Shown here in pieces: positions 1-8,899 of a stretch of DNA of 64,000 nt (the first letter of the stretch is position 1; the number at the start of each line of letters is the position of its first letter). The stretch is taken from positions 186,001-250,000 of the forward strand of contig NZ_JAPZBC010000001.1 in the NCBI RefSeq assembly GCF_027460265.1, written 5' to 3'. Position numbers and translations under genes: made by a program. The notes beneath the pieces were generated by a model, which had not been told where the DNA came from, did no database searches, and worked only from the letters and a program-made list of their open reading frames with translations. The DNA is from Streptomyces sp. WMMC940. GTDB taxonomy: Bacteria > Actinomycetota > Actinomycetes > Streptomycetales > Streptomycetaceae.

Positions 1-60
1 AAGCCCCTCCGGCTCGACCCTGCCCGGCAGCACGATCTCCATCATTTCTCCGACGCTCAT
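1..60 (-). CDS. Partial CDS: N-terminus of a probable MDR-family oxidoreductase
   Basis: Only the first 20 codons are in the window. The ATG is at 60-58, with a GGAAGGGG ribosome binding site just upstream. The visible peptide begins MSVGEMMEIVLPGRVEPEGL. This resembles the start of medium-chain zinc-type or quinone oxidoreductases (an EIVLPG..EP.GL opening), but 20 residues are too few to assign a family firmly. The gene is divergent from the TetR gene at 235, and two operator-like sites lie between them. It is therefore the likely target of that repressor. Confidence 0.45.
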   Translation of the reverse strand, partial: MSVGEMMEIVLPGRVEPEGL

Positions 61-107
61 GACCACCCCTTCCACTTCCACCAGCCCCGTTAGCCGGTGA
101 CGCGTTC

Positions 108-122
108 GTTAGAGGCTATAAC
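108..122. promoter_or_regulatory. Operator-like palindrome 1 (TetR candidate)
   Basis: The 15-mer GTTAGAGGCTATAAC is an imperfect dyad (GTTA...TAAC). It closely matches a second 15-mer at 150-164 (GTAATAGGGTCTAAC) when that one is read on the opposite strand. Both lie in the divergent intergenic region between the partial oxidoreductase and the TetR gene, where a local TetR repressor normally binds. Binding itself is inferred. Confidence 0.5.
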
Positions 123-149
123 TCCATCGGGTGACGGTCAAGAGCGTTT

Positions 150-164
150 GTAATAGGGTCTAAC
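150..164. promoter_or_regulatory. Operator-like palindrome 2 (TetR candidate)
   Basis: This is the second copy of the GTTAGA-N3-TATNAC type dyad, 42 bp from the first centre to centre (four helical turns). That spacing puts both sites on the same DNA face. It lies 70 bp upstream of the TetR start codon, so the repressor would control itself and the divergent gene. Confidence 0.5.
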
Positions 165-234
165 TCAGGGCTCGTGCCGAGCGGCTCGTCCGGCTTCCAG
201 TCAGCCGGTGACCACCAGGGGAAGGGACGTCCAC

Positions 235-900
235 ATGACCGTCGCCGGCAAGGGGACACCACGCGAGCGCTACCGGGCCCAGCTACGCGCCGAGATCAAG
301 GAACGCGCTCGGGAACAGATCGCCGCCGCCGGGGCACCGGGACTGTCCCTCAACGCCATCGCCAAGCAGATGGGCATGAGCGGACCCGCCCTCTACCGTT
401 ACTTCGCCAGCCGGGACGAGTTGATCACCGAACTGATCCGCGACGCCTACCGCAGTCTCGCCGAGACCATCCGCACCGCCGCCACGACGGAAACCGACCT
501 GGCCGCACCGGGACGCGCACTGCGCACCTGGGCACTGGAGGACCCGCAGCGCTACTTCCTCGTCTACGGCACACCCGTCCCCGGCTACCACGCACCCGAC
601 GACGTCACCACGATCGCCTCAGAGATCATGGACGCCCTCCTCGACGCCGCCCACCCGACCGGCACAGCCGTGCGAAGCCCGGACGACGACCACCCCGACG
701 CACACCTGGAAGCCCACCTCGCCGGACACCGCCGATGGGCCGCCGACCACCCCGCAGCACCGGCCGCCCTACGCCGCGCCCTGCTCTTCTGGACCCGCCT
801 GCACGGCATCCTCTCCCTCGAACTCGCCGGCCACTTCACCGGAATGGGCCTGGATGCGGCCGAACTGTACGAGAGCGAACTGCGCCACCTGACCCGGTGA
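235..900 (+). CDS. TetR/AcrR-family transcriptional regulator
   Basis: Predicted one-component DNA-binding repressor of 221 aa. The N-terminal part carries a TetR helix-turn-helix (around residues 20-60, with LSLNAIAKQMGMSGPALYRYF). It is followed by an all-helical ligand-binding domain of the kind found in Streptomyces TetR proteins with a WHG-type C-terminal domain (RALLFWTRLHGILSLELAGHF). The ATG at 235 is preferred over the GTG at 208, because AGGGGAAGGG sits 8 nt upstream of it. The gene is divergent from a partial oxidoreductase gene, with two similar 15-bp dyads between them. The ligand is unknown. Confidence 0.9.
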   Translation: MTVAGKGTPRERYRAQLRAEIKERAREQIAAAGAPGLSLNAIAKQMGMSGPALYRYFASRDELITELIRDAYRSLAETIRTAATTETDLAAPGRALRTWALEDPQRYFLVYGTPVPGYHAPDDVTTIASEIMDALLDAAHPTGTAVRSPDDDHPDAHLEAHLAGHRRWAADHPAAPAALRRALLFWTRLHGILSLELAGHFTGMGLDAAELYESELRHLTR

Positions 901-1534
901 GTGGCCCGCTCCGGCAGCCCCACCCCCTCACCCCACGGCCTTCGGGCCTCGCATGACGGGTACCGCACCGCAGCCCTCGTCGAACCGGGCCGTCGCCGGG
1001 AGCGGAGGGCTCGTGCCACAGGGCCCCCGGGCCTCGCCCTGTCGGTGCAGCCGACGCCGCACCAGGGCCACGTCGCGCCTGCAGGGCCCCGGGCACGTGA
1101 CGAGACGGAGGGTCCTGAGCGGTTGGACCTGCAGCAGTTCCAGCAAGCCGGCAGCCACGGCAGGGGGCGGCCCGGAACAGCGGGACAGCACGGAGACGCC
1201 GGCTCCGGCGAGCGGCGGCAGGCTCTTCCCGCACCCCACGCCCCCGCCCGTCGTGCGGCTGACACTCCGCGACGGCGCGGAGACTCGGAGCGGCCGTACC
1301 TGGCCGCGAGCGTGATGCGTTCTTCGTCACAGCCGGGCCGTGCCGCGACCGGCAGGGCCGGGAAGGCGTGGCCCGGGACGGAACCGCGTAGGGCGGTCCG
1401 AAGGCACCCGACACGAGGGTCGCGACCATGGCCACCCAGCTCCTCCGTGGCCGAGATCACACCCCATCGCATGTCTCCATCGCCAACACTGGTCAGGCAA
1501 ATCGGTCGACATCAGGAAGAGGTGGAACGATTTG
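901..1534. other. Gene-poor interval (634 bp)
   Basis: No convincing coding frame was seen on either strand. Short open frames exist, but they have no recognisable protein signature. A short GGCC-TTCG-GGCC hairpin at 937-948, 36 bp after the TetR stop, could be a weak terminator. Confidence 0.4.
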
Positions 1535-2413
1535 GTGCGTATACGAACCTCCCGGCGCGTCCTGGCCGCCGCGGTCGTCGCCGGAACGGCCGTTCCCCTG
1601 CTCGTGGGGGCCGGGGCGGCGGACGCCGTCGCGGCGGCACCGAGGGTGAAGTGCAGCTCGGAGAAGGCCGGGCTGGCCGCCAAGCTGCAGCGGGACATCA
1701 CGTCCGCGCTCAGAGGCAGCACGGCCATCACTGCCGTGTCACTGCACGATCGCACGACGAACACGGTGTGCACGCTGCGGGCGGACCAGAAGTTCGACTC
1801 CGCCAGCACCGTCAAGGTCACCGTCCTGGCGACGCTGCTGTGGGACGGGAACAGGCACAACCGCCACCTCACCACGCGTGAGACCGACCTCGCCACCGCG
1901 ATGATCACGAAGTCGGACAACGACGCGACGACCGCGCTGTGGCAGCAGCTCGGAGTGCCGAAGATCAAGAACTTTCTGTCCGCGGCAGACATGACCCGGA
2001 CGGTGCCGGGCAACGACGGCCACTGGGGCCTGACCCAGATCACGGCCGGTGACAAGCAGAAGCTGATGAACCTGATCACCGGCAGCAACAACGTGCTCAG
2101 CGACAAGGCCCGCGCCTACGCCCTCAAGCTGATGAACAAGGTCGTCGCCTCACAGCGCTGGGGTACACCCGCAGGCGCGCCGAGCTCCGCGGTGCTTCAC
2201 GTCAAGAACGGCTGGCTGTCACGCGCCACACACGGCTGGCGGGTGCACGGCCTGGGCGCCTTCACCGGCCACGGCCACGACTACACCATCACCGTACTCA
2301 CCCACGACAACAAGACCATGGCAGCAGGAATCGCCACCACCGAAGCGGTGGCCCGCGCGATCCACAAAGGCCTCGACACCACGAGGAACGCCGTGGACAC
2401 CCGTACAAGCTGA
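1535..2413 (+). CDS. Exported class A beta-lactamase-like serine hydrolase
   Basis: Predicted exported protein of 292 aa with the beta-lactamase/transpeptidase fold. The first 35 residues form an export signal with a basic start (VRIRTSRR) and a hydrophobic core ending in ADAVAAA. Active-site motifs are visible: S91-T-V-K94 (SxxK), S127-D-N (SDN) and K224-N-G (KTG-like). The spacing between SxxK and SDN is shorter than in classical class A enzymes, and no ExxN omega-loop glutamate was seen. True beta-lactam hydrolysis is therefore doubtful, and a penicillin-binding or other peptidase/esterase role is possible. The GTG at 1535 was chosen because AGGAAGAGG lies upstream and the longer frame adds only non-signal sequence. 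Confidence 0.75.
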   Translation: MRIRTSRRVLAAAVVAGTAVPLLVGAGAADAVAAAPRVKCSSEKAGLAAKLQRDITSALRGSTAITAVSLHDRTTNTVCTLRADQKFDSASTVKVTVLATLLWDGNRHNRHLTTRETDLATAMITKSDNDATTALWQQLGVPKIKNFLSAADMTRTVPGNDGHWGLTQITAGDKQKLMNLITGSNNVLSDKARAYALKLMNKVVASQRWGTPAGAPSSAVLHVKNGWLSRATHGWRVHGLGAFTGHGHDYTITVLTHDNKTMAAGIATTEAVARAIHKGLDTTRNAVDTRTS

Positions 2414-2672
2414 CCGAACCACCCGGCCGCCCAGACGACCGCCCGGGAGTGTCCGATCAACGACCCCGTCCCACTTTCGCTGGTGACGGAGCGTGCCGCT
2501 GTCCGAGGCGGACACGGTGGCAAAGCAGGATGGAACCCCTCGTCCGCGCATCCGGCGTGCGATCCGCTTGGTACTGGCGTTGACGCCCGCACGGTGCATG
2601 GCAGTCGTGACCACACCGGCCCTCCAGGCCGCGTGACCGAACCTGTCATCCGAACTTGCATCAGACGCCGCC

Positions 2673-4220
2673 TCAGTTTCCCGATGTCTGGCGCTCGCGC
2701 AGACGTCTGAAGATTGTCGCGGCAACGGCCGCTGCGGCGAAGCCGACGAGGCAGGCGCCGGCCGTCGTTCCTGGACCCGCAGCAGAACTGCCGCCGGCAG
2801 AGGTGCTCCAAGCCACGGCAACCCAGGTCAGAGTCCCGACCCAAACGGCGAACGTGAACACGGTCACAAGCTGTACTCGCCGTCTGCCGGGCAGCGTCAG
2901 CCGTAGCACCAAAGTGGACAGCCACAGCGCCAAAGAGGTCAGTGCGGCAATGACAGCGGGCTGCACCGGCCCGGGAATGGGAACCCGGTAGGAGAACGCC
3001 TGAATGGCCGCGAGTGCCAGCAGTACCGTTCCGACGACCGCCGCCTGCACCAGGTTGATCCGTTCGCGACGGAGTTGGTCCTGCTGCTCCGCAACCCGCT
3101 GCCGCTCCTGTGCGGCCCGCTGGTCGTCACGTTGCTGCTCGAGCAGTCGACGTTGCTCCTCCTGGGCCCGCAGCAACCGTCGCTGCACAGCGGCATCGGC
3201 GAGAGTGTCCACCTCGTGGGCTCGTTGCCGGGCGGCATCGAGGTAGGCGGCGTCATCATCGAGCTGCATGACGAACCAGTCAAGCATGTCGTGGTCGTCT
3301 CCGAACGGTCCGTCGAGGGACGGCACCGCCCTGGACATGTTGGCCCGGGCAATCTGGACCGTCCTCCGCATCTCCCGCAATCGGCTGGAGACCATGACCA
3401 ACCGTGCGCGATGCGTCTGCGCTTCGGTAACCTCCTGCTCGGCGTCAGCCGACTCCGGTTGACGCAGAAGCTCCAGCAGCCGGTCCAGAGCCGCGTCGAC
3501 CTGGAGCCGCACGGCATGGAAGTCCTGGCCTCCCTGCCACACCCGCAGCTCGTACCTGACCTTCGCCGCGTGCTGCAAATAGCGAGCCAGCGGGACGAGA
3601 CTGCCCTCGCGATCCCCGCTGTTCCACGCCCAGCTGCTCATCTCTTCGTCGGCCGGTGCCGGGCCGACCACCAGAAGCCTCCGTACCGCCCTGCGGTCGT
3701 CGGCACCGCCCGTTTCCCACACCGCCATGTCCTGGTGGACCGCGACACCGCCCAACCGTTCGCCACCGGGCGTTTCCGCACGGACGGCGGCGACAAGCTC
3801 CCGAGACGGCGCGGCGCGGTCGGCCTCGTCCCGCAGCCTGGCGAGAAAGACCAGGGCGACGCCGATAACGGCGTCCGGCGGAGGCAATACGGCCGTCCAT
3901 CGTTCCTCCAGCTCCGCCCAGTTCGTCGGATGAGCCGGCTCGAGCAGGACCGACAGGGTGAGGACGTCGTGGTCGCGACGCAGCAGCGCCTGATTCAACC
4001 CGTGCTGTGGCAGGCCCGTGCGTGCCGCAATCGTTCCGGTGCCGTCCGGCAACCGTAGGGGCAACTCCGCAGGCACTCCGGTTCCGATGACCGGCAGGCG
4101 CATGCCGAGTTCCTCGGCACAGGCCCGCCAGACGACCCGCAGGTACTCTTCGGCGACGGCTTGCTCCGGCCCACCTACCGGAACGAACAAATGCACCACG
4201 AGCGAGTGGTCAGTCAGCAT
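2673..4220 (-). CDS. CATRA conflict-system membrane protein
   Basis: Protein of 515 aa that I recognise as a CATRA (caspase and TPR repeat-associated) type protein of predicted NTP-dependent conflict systems. A globular N-terminal region (about 1-190, starting MLTDHSLVVHLFVPVGG) is followed by a second region (about 195-320). Next comes a long charged coiled coil rich in Q, R and E (about 325-388) and four predicted membrane helices (about 391-411, 421-442, 450-471, 484-504). The start at 4220 overlaps the end of the small upstream gene by 11 bp, indicating translational coupling. An in-frame extension to 4601 is only the shadow of that gene. Together with the divergent CHAT protease it forms a complete system. 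The molecular function of CATRA domains is not established. Confidence 0.7.
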   Translation of the reverse strand: MLTDHSLVVHLFVPVGGPEQAVAEEYLRVVWRACAEELGMRLPVIGTGVPAELPLRLPDGTGTIAARTGLPQHGLNQALLRRDHDVLTLSVLLEPAHPTNWAELEERWTAVLPPPDAVIGVALVFLARLRDEADRAAPSRELVAAVRAETPGGERLGGVAVHQDMAVWETGGADDRRAVRRLLVVGPAPADEEMSSWAWNSGDREGSLVPLARYLQHAAKVRYELRVWQGGQDFHAVRLQVDAALDRLLELLRQPESADAEQEVTEAQTHRARLVMVSSRLREMRRTVQIARANMSRAVPSLDGPFGDDHDMLDWFVMQLDDDAAYLDAARQRAHEVDTLADAAVQRRLLRAQEEQRRLLEQQRDDQRAAQERQRVAEQQDQLRRERINLVQAAVVGTVLLALAAIQAFSYRVPIPGPVQPAVIAALTSLALWLSTLVLRLTLPGRRRVQLVTVFTFAVWVGTLTWVAVAWSTSAGGSSAAGPGTTAGACLVGFAAAAVAATIFRRLRERQTSGN

Positions 4221-4575
4221 GGGAGCCTTCGCCGTCCGACCGGGGTTCGCTCTGCCGCCCTGTGACTGCCTCATCCAGGACATGCACGGTAACGTTGATC
4301 CGCTCCCGCAACGGGGCCGGCACGGGGCGCACATCGTCGTCCCCTGAAGCGGAGTCGCGGGACCCGAGCCCCACACCGAGCAACGGTGCGTAGTCCTCGA
4401 CCTCGAACATCGCAACGCGGACGGCCTCGTGGTCGCCGATCCGAGCGCCGTCCGCGATCGCGTCGACCAGCCGTTCCACATCGCTCCATCCCTGTGTCCG
4501 TAGTTGCCAGGAGTCCGCAACCGCGTGTAGCAGTGTGATGGCGTCCTCGAAAACGACACGATCCTGTTCAGCCAT
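4210..4575 (-). CDS. CATRA-associated small protein
   Basis: Small acidic helical protein of 121 aa (MAEQDRVVFEDAITLLHAV...). It contains the signature stretch VERLVDAIADGARIGDHEAV and a proline-rich PVPAPLRERIN segment typical of the small partner encoded next to CATRA genes. Its stop overlaps the CATRA start (ATGCTGACTGA), so the two are co-translated. No strong ribosome binding site precedes the ATG at 4575 or the alternatives at 4581 and 4620, so the exact start is uncertain and translation may be leaderless. It is divergent from the CHAT gene across about 90 bp that must hold both promoters. Confidence 0.65.
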   Translation of the reverse strand: MAEQDRVVFEDAITLLHAVADSWQLRTQGWSDVERLVDAIADGARIGDHEAVRVAMFEVEDYAPLLGVGLGSRDSASGDDDVRPVPAPLRERINVTVHVLDEAVTGRQSEPRSDGEGSHAD

Positions 4576-4663
4576 AAACATGACGGTAGTAGCGGAGTCA
4601 TCCGCTCCCCCGCATCTCATCCGATACTGTGACGGATCCGTTGCTCACCGCTCGGGGGATCGA

Positions 4664-7435
4664 ATGTCCGCTGCTGACTCCAACTCGCCCAGTGAACGGG
4701 GCGGAAACACCACAGCCGCGTCTCTCCGGGGATCGGCGTCCCGAACGACCGCGGCCCGGGAACTGCTCGAAGAGGTCCGGGACACGGTGCACCGCGACGG
4801 GGAAATCCGCCCGGTGGCAGCCTTGCGCGAACTCGCAGAGCGGCTGGAACGTGCTCTGGGCCAGCAGGTCGAGGACCCACGGACAGAGGCAGGGCTGCGC
4901 ACCGCCCTGCCAGCGGTGTACGGGCTTCTGCTGGAGGCGGAGGGCGAGCACTCTGACTTACTGACTCGGGCGATTGAGGCGGCACGACGTGCTGGTGGCC
5001 CGTCGGCCTCACACGAGCACCGCGCCGATGCGGCATGCAACCTTGCGGCGCTGCTCGTGCGGCGGGCGATCCGCGAGCCGACCGACGCACACCTGCACGC
5101 AGCAGTGGACGCCAGCCGTGGGGCGATCACTGCGGCCAAGCACGGCACGCTGGATCACCAGGCACGGGCGCGGGGTAACTTCTCCTATGCACTCCGGGTC
5201 AGGTATGAGATGCAGGCTGACCGAGGCGACCTGCTCGACGCAGTGAAGTACGGCGAGCAGGCCGTCCGCATCCTTCCCTCCGGTGATCCGTCTCTCCCCG
5301 GAGCCGGTGTGAACTGGATCGCCGCACTGGCGCGGCTCGCTCATGACGAGCCGTCCGAACCGAACGTCGATGCAGCGGTCGAGGCCGGAAAGACCGTTCT
5401 GGCAAGAACGCCGGAGGACCATCCGCTGCTGTACAAGATCTACTCCGGCTTTGCCGGCGCCCTGATGACCCGGTTCAGGTTCCGTGGCACACGGACCAGC
5501 CTGGAGCAGGCCCGCATCGCCTATGGGAGGGCATACACCACCTATGAGAGGGATGCCCCCACTGCCGGGAGCGATCCCGCGATGCGCGCGTCTATCCAGG
5601 CCTCGCTGTGCGACACCCTGATCGAACTCTTCAAGCTGGCACTCGCCGAACGGAATGAGACCCAAGCCCGCGTGCTGTCCAGGCAGGCCGTGGAGGCCGG
5701 GGAGCTCGGACGAGCGGATGTGGACCCGGCCGATCCGCGTTGGTCGGTCGGCACGTTCAATCTGGCCATGGCCCATCTGGCCGCGGCCTCGACCTCGAGG
5801 ACAGAGGCAGAGGCCGAAGGCCACGGTTCCACTGCGCTGGAACTGCTCCGCGCCCTCTTCGACAACCCCGCAGTCGCGATACCAGTCCGGCTGCGGGGAG
5901 CCCGCTGGCTCATCGATCTGGCCATCGACCTGCGGCAGCCGGAGCCGGTGTCACAGGCCTACCGGACCTGTGTGGAGCTCCTGTCCGAACTGGCCTTTCC
6001 CGGTATGAACAGGTCCAGCCAGGAACGATTGCTGGCGACCTGGGGGGCGTTGACGGGCGACGCCTTCGGCTGGGCAGCCGGTCAGGAATGGGACTGGAAG
6101 GAGGCACTCACGTTGGCGGAACAGGGTCGGACAGTGCTGTGGAGGTCCCTCGCCGAACTGCGCTCGCCTCTGGAGACACTGCGGGAGGAACATCCTCTCC
6201 TGGCCCAGGAGGTCCAGGACGTCAGGGCTACGCTGGACACCGGCACGGCTGCCTTCCACTCTCCCGACACGGCTGTCTCCGTGACCCCTGACGGCCTGCG
6301 ACGCGCCGCGAGTCGGTGGCAGGAACTGCGTCGGCATCCGTCCGTTGCCGCGCTGCTCGCACTGCCCGACATCACAGCGCTGCGGGAGAGGCTGGGCAAC
6401 CAGACGGTCATCTACCTCTCTGCGAACCGGCACCGGAGCACAGCCCTGGTCATCACGAGGGAGAACGTCCGTCCCATCGTCTTCGACGATCTGAAACCCG
6501 AAGAAGTGCACGAGCGCGCCACCGGTCTCGCCGTGGCCGTCGAGGAGTTCCGCACCTCAACTCCCGGGCCAGAGTCGGCTGAGGCATTCGCCCGACACCT
6601 ACGCGGCCTACTGGAATGGGAGTGGGATGCCGTAGTACGACGGATCGTCACGAGTCTTGAGCTGACCGGAAGTCCCTGGATCACCGCGGCAGAGGCGGAG
6701 CAGCGGGCCAGATCGCTGGACCGGATCGTGTGGTGCCCGATCGGAGCATTCGCCCTGCTGCCGCTCCATGCCGCCGGCCTGTACGGTCCTGATGGGCCGG
6801 TACCCGGCCAGAACCTCCTCGAACGGAGCGTCTCCTCCTACACCTCTACTCTGCAGGCGCTGACCCGTCCACCAGTACGGCGTGGGAAGGCTCGGAGCCT
6901 TCTGGTCGAGTACGGGCTGCCACCCACCGACCGCCGCCTCATCGGTGCGCCCAAGGTCCTGTCCGATTCGCAGGCCACCGTTGCGGCCGTTGCCGAAGCC
7001 CTGGGCCGGTTTGACACCGTGCACTTCGCCTGCCACGGCACTCAGCAGCAGGACGTGCCATCCGAGGCGGCGCTGCTTCTCGCGGACGGCCCACTGCGGC
7101 TGCTGGACATCCCCCACACCTCGGCACCGCGAGACTTCGCCTTCCTGGCTGCGTGCAGCACATCCCAGGGAGGTCCGCTGCTCCCCGACGAGGTGCTGAC
7201 CATGGCCAGCGCCTTCCAGCATGCCGGATGGCGCCGTGTGGTGGGCACCCTTTGGCCGGTGCAGCGCTGGGCCTCTGATGCCGTCGTGCGGTCCTTCTAC
7301 GGCCATCCGGGCAGTGCCACAGCCGCGACGGCCGATGCCCTGAGCAGCGCTGTGCTAAAAGCCTGCCGGGCCCGGCCTGATCGCCCGGATCGGTGGGCCG
7401 GGTACGTCCACGTCGGCCCGGTCGGCACCCCTTGA
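4664..7435 (+). CDS. TPR-CHAT caspase-like protease
   Basis: Protein of 923 aa with an N-terminal array of TPR-type helical repeats (about residues 20-520) and a C-terminal CHAT caspase-fold peptidase domain (about 600-915). The catalytic dyad is visible as H791 in VHFACHG and C831 in FLAACSTSQGG. The late GTLWPVQRWASDAVV segment is also characteristic of CHAT domains. The ATG at 4664 follows GGGGGA at 5 nt spacing; a longer frame from 4535 would run into the divergent gene. CHAT proteases act as executioners in bacterial immune and cell-death systems. Here the divergent CATRA pair is the likely regulator or sensor. The substrate is unknown. Confidence 0.9.
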   Translation: MSAADSNSPSERGGNTTAASLRGSASRTTAARELLEEVRDTVHRDGEIRPVAALRELAERLERALGQQVEDPRTEAGLRTALPAVYGLLLEAEGEHSDLLTRAIEAARRAGGPSASHEHRADAACNLAALLVRRAIREPTDAHLHAAVDASRGAITAAKHGTLDHQARARGNFSYALRVRYEMQADRGDLLDAVKYGEQAVRILPSGDPSLPGAGVNWIAALARLAHDEPSEPNVDAAVEAGKTVLARTPEDHPLLYKIYSGFAGALMTRFRFRGTRTSLEQARIAYGRAYTTYERDAPTAGSDPAMRASIQASLCDTLIELFKLALAERNETQARVLSRQAVEAGELGRADVDPADPRWSVGTFNLAMAHLAAASTSRTEAEAEGHGSTALELLRALFDNPAVAIPVRLRGARWLIDLAIDLRQPEPVSQAYRTCVELLSELAFPGMNRSSQERLLATWGALTGDAFGWAAGQEWDWKEALTLAEQGRTVLWRSLAELRSPLETLREEHPLLAQEVQDVRATLDTGTAAFHSPDTAVSVTPDGLRRAASRWQELRRHPSVAALLALPDITALRERLGNQTVIYLSANRHRSTALVITRENVRPIVFDDLKPEEVHERATGLAVAVEEFRTSTPGPESAEAFARHLRGLLEWEWDAVVRRIVTSLELTGSPWITAAEAEQRARSLDRIVWCPIGAFALLPLHAAGLYGPDGPVPGQNLLERSVSSYTSTLQALTRPPVRRGKARSLLVEYGLPPTDRRLIGAPKVLSDSQATVAAVAEALGRFDTVHFACHGTQQQDVPSEAALLLADGPLRLLDIPHTSAPRDFAFLAACSTSQGGPLLPDEVLTMASAFQHAGWRRVVGTLWPVQRWASDAVVRSFYGHPGSATAATADALSSAVLKACRARPDRPDRWAGYVHVGPVGTP

Positions 7436-7499
7436 CGTGATCCGGGGCTCCGCGGACGGGCGCGTCAGCGAGCGGGCGCGTGCATCGGCCGTGCACACG

Positions 7500-8058
7500 C
7501 CACGACTGCGCAGAGCGGGCTGTTCCAGGTCGCCCTCCCGCACGGAAGCCGAAATGACCCGCACCGGCTCGGGCCCTCGGACCGGACGAACCACGACACC
7601 GAGCTGCCGCCCCGCAACCCCAGCCGCGGCATCAGACCGGCCACCGGACCGGCCGCGACGCATCCTGCGCGTGGCGTAGTCATCACCGCGGACTACGAAG
7701 TCGGGACTGAAACCGGCCGCCACGCAGGACTCGATCACCGGCTCCAGGCAAGGACCGGCGGCTCGCTGCCGACCCACGGCTCACCGGCGAGCCCGTTCAG
7801 ATCGACGACCTCCCCGCGAGCGAGCGGACGGTCCCGGGGCAGCACGGCGGCAGAAGAGTCGTCCAGGAGAAGAACGGTACGCACACCGCGACCGGCCCGC
7901 ACCGGCGCCAGGTCCGTCCGACCCCGCGCCACCTCCGCGAACGGGTCATCCAGATCGCAGAGTTCGAGGTCGACAGGCACGCCCGGACGCTCGGTGCGGA
8001 GCCTGGCCACCGCAGGCGTCACCAACGTCGAGCCGGTCGTGGGGAAGTCAGTGAAAGG
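7500..8058 (-). pseudogene. LysR-family regulator pseudogene (effector domain only)
   Basis: The reverse strand encodes an LysR substrate-binding domain scattered over two frames. Segment 1 (about 8055-7735) reads TTGSTLVTPAVARLR...WVGSEPP. Segment 2 (about 7756-7667) reads CLEPVIESCVAAGFSPDFVV. Segment 3 (about 7671-7606) reads CVAAGPVAGLMPRLGLRGG. Segment 4 (about 7606-7504) reads LGVVVRPVRGPEPVR. In order they rebuild one continuous effector domain. The N-terminal winged helix-turn-helix is missing. At least three frameshifts plus the 5' deletion make it nonfunctional. Confidence 0.8.
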
Positions 8059-8143
8059 GCTGCACCCACGCGGTCGTCGACGGGAGCCCCGACGTGTTGC
8101 GGAGCCGCGTGGACCGGGTCCGGTCCACGCGGCGGTCGGGCCG

Positions 8144-8569
8144 TTACTGGCCGAACTCGTTGAAGGCGGCTTCGAGGTCGGCGGCGAGGCTCTGGGCGTC
8201 TCGGCCTTCGATGCGGTGGCGGGGGATGAAGTGGACGAGTTCGCCGTCCTTGAAGAGGGCGAAGGAGGGGTGAGACGGGGGGATGTCCGCGAAGTAGGAA
8301 CGCATCCGGGCGGTGGCTTCGACGTCCTGCTCGTCGAAGACGGTGAGCAGCCGGTCAGGTCGCTTGGCGTCGCCTGAGAGGGCGAGCCGGACACCAGGCC
8401 GGGCCATACCGGCAGCGCAGCCGGTGACGGAGTTGATGGCCACCAAGGTCATGCCGGTGCCGGCGTCCTTCATGGCGCGGTCGACGTCGTCGGCGGTCAG
8501 CAGTTCGACGAAGCCGACGCTGGTCAGCTCTTCCCGCATGGGCTTGATCAGCAGTGGAGAGTACGGCAT
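8144..8569 (-). CDS. Bacilliredoxin (BrxA/BrxB, DUF1094) family protein
   Basis: Thioredoxin-fold protein of 141 aa. Members of this family reverse bacillithiol mixed disulfides through a CGC active site. This copy reads INSVTGCAAGMARPG: the family context is conserved, but the first cysteine of the CGC motif is threonine and only the second remains. The rest of the fold is intact (PSHPSFALFKDGELVHFIPRHRIEG). Start is the ATG at 8569 with GAGGA upstream. Actinobacteria make mycothiol rather than bacillithiol, so the partner thiol and activity are uncertain. Confidence 0.8.
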   Translation of the reverse strand: MPYSPLLIKPMREELTSVGFVELLTADDVDRAMKDAGTGMTLVAINSVTGCAAGMARPGVRLALSGDAKRPDRLLTVFDEQDVEATARMRSYFADIPPSHPSFALFKDGELVHFIPRHRIEGRDAQSLAADLEAAFNEFGQ

Positions 8570-8899
8570 TACCAATCCTCACTGAGGGCTACGAACACTC
8601 ACTCAGAGTACTGACACCTGTGCTGCGCGTGCAGCATTTCCCACATCCAGCCCGGCCCAGGAGTGCACCGCGGCCGGATCCGCCCGGATCGGGCCTGACG
8701 GAGGATTCAGCCCGAGCTCGCCGTCAGGGTGAACGAGTGGCCGAAAAGTGCCGTGATACGCCGGACGACGGCCCCTGCCATACAGCTCACGGTCCGCAAC
8801 GGACGCCTGCATCCCCGATCGAACCACTTCCCCTGTCTGGCTCAAAACCAACTACTCGTGAGTTCGTTTAGCGGGCAGGACAGAGCCGGAGGTACTTCT
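8570..8899. other. Intergenic interval (330 bp)
   Basis: Divergent spacer between the bacilliredoxin and the short HTH gene. No coding frame or recognisable element was seen beyond the GGAGG ribosome binding site at 8888-8892. Confidence 0.35.

Noticed and set aside
957..962. GGGTAC with an upstream GCCT as a SigB promoter
   Set aside because: It has no gene downstream; the consensus is short enough to occur by chance in high-GC DNA.
4221..4601. N-terminal extension of the CATRA protein to 4601
   Set aside because: The extra 127 codons are the alternate frame of the overlapping small gene and have shadow-type composition. The start at 4220 gives the family-like N-terminus.
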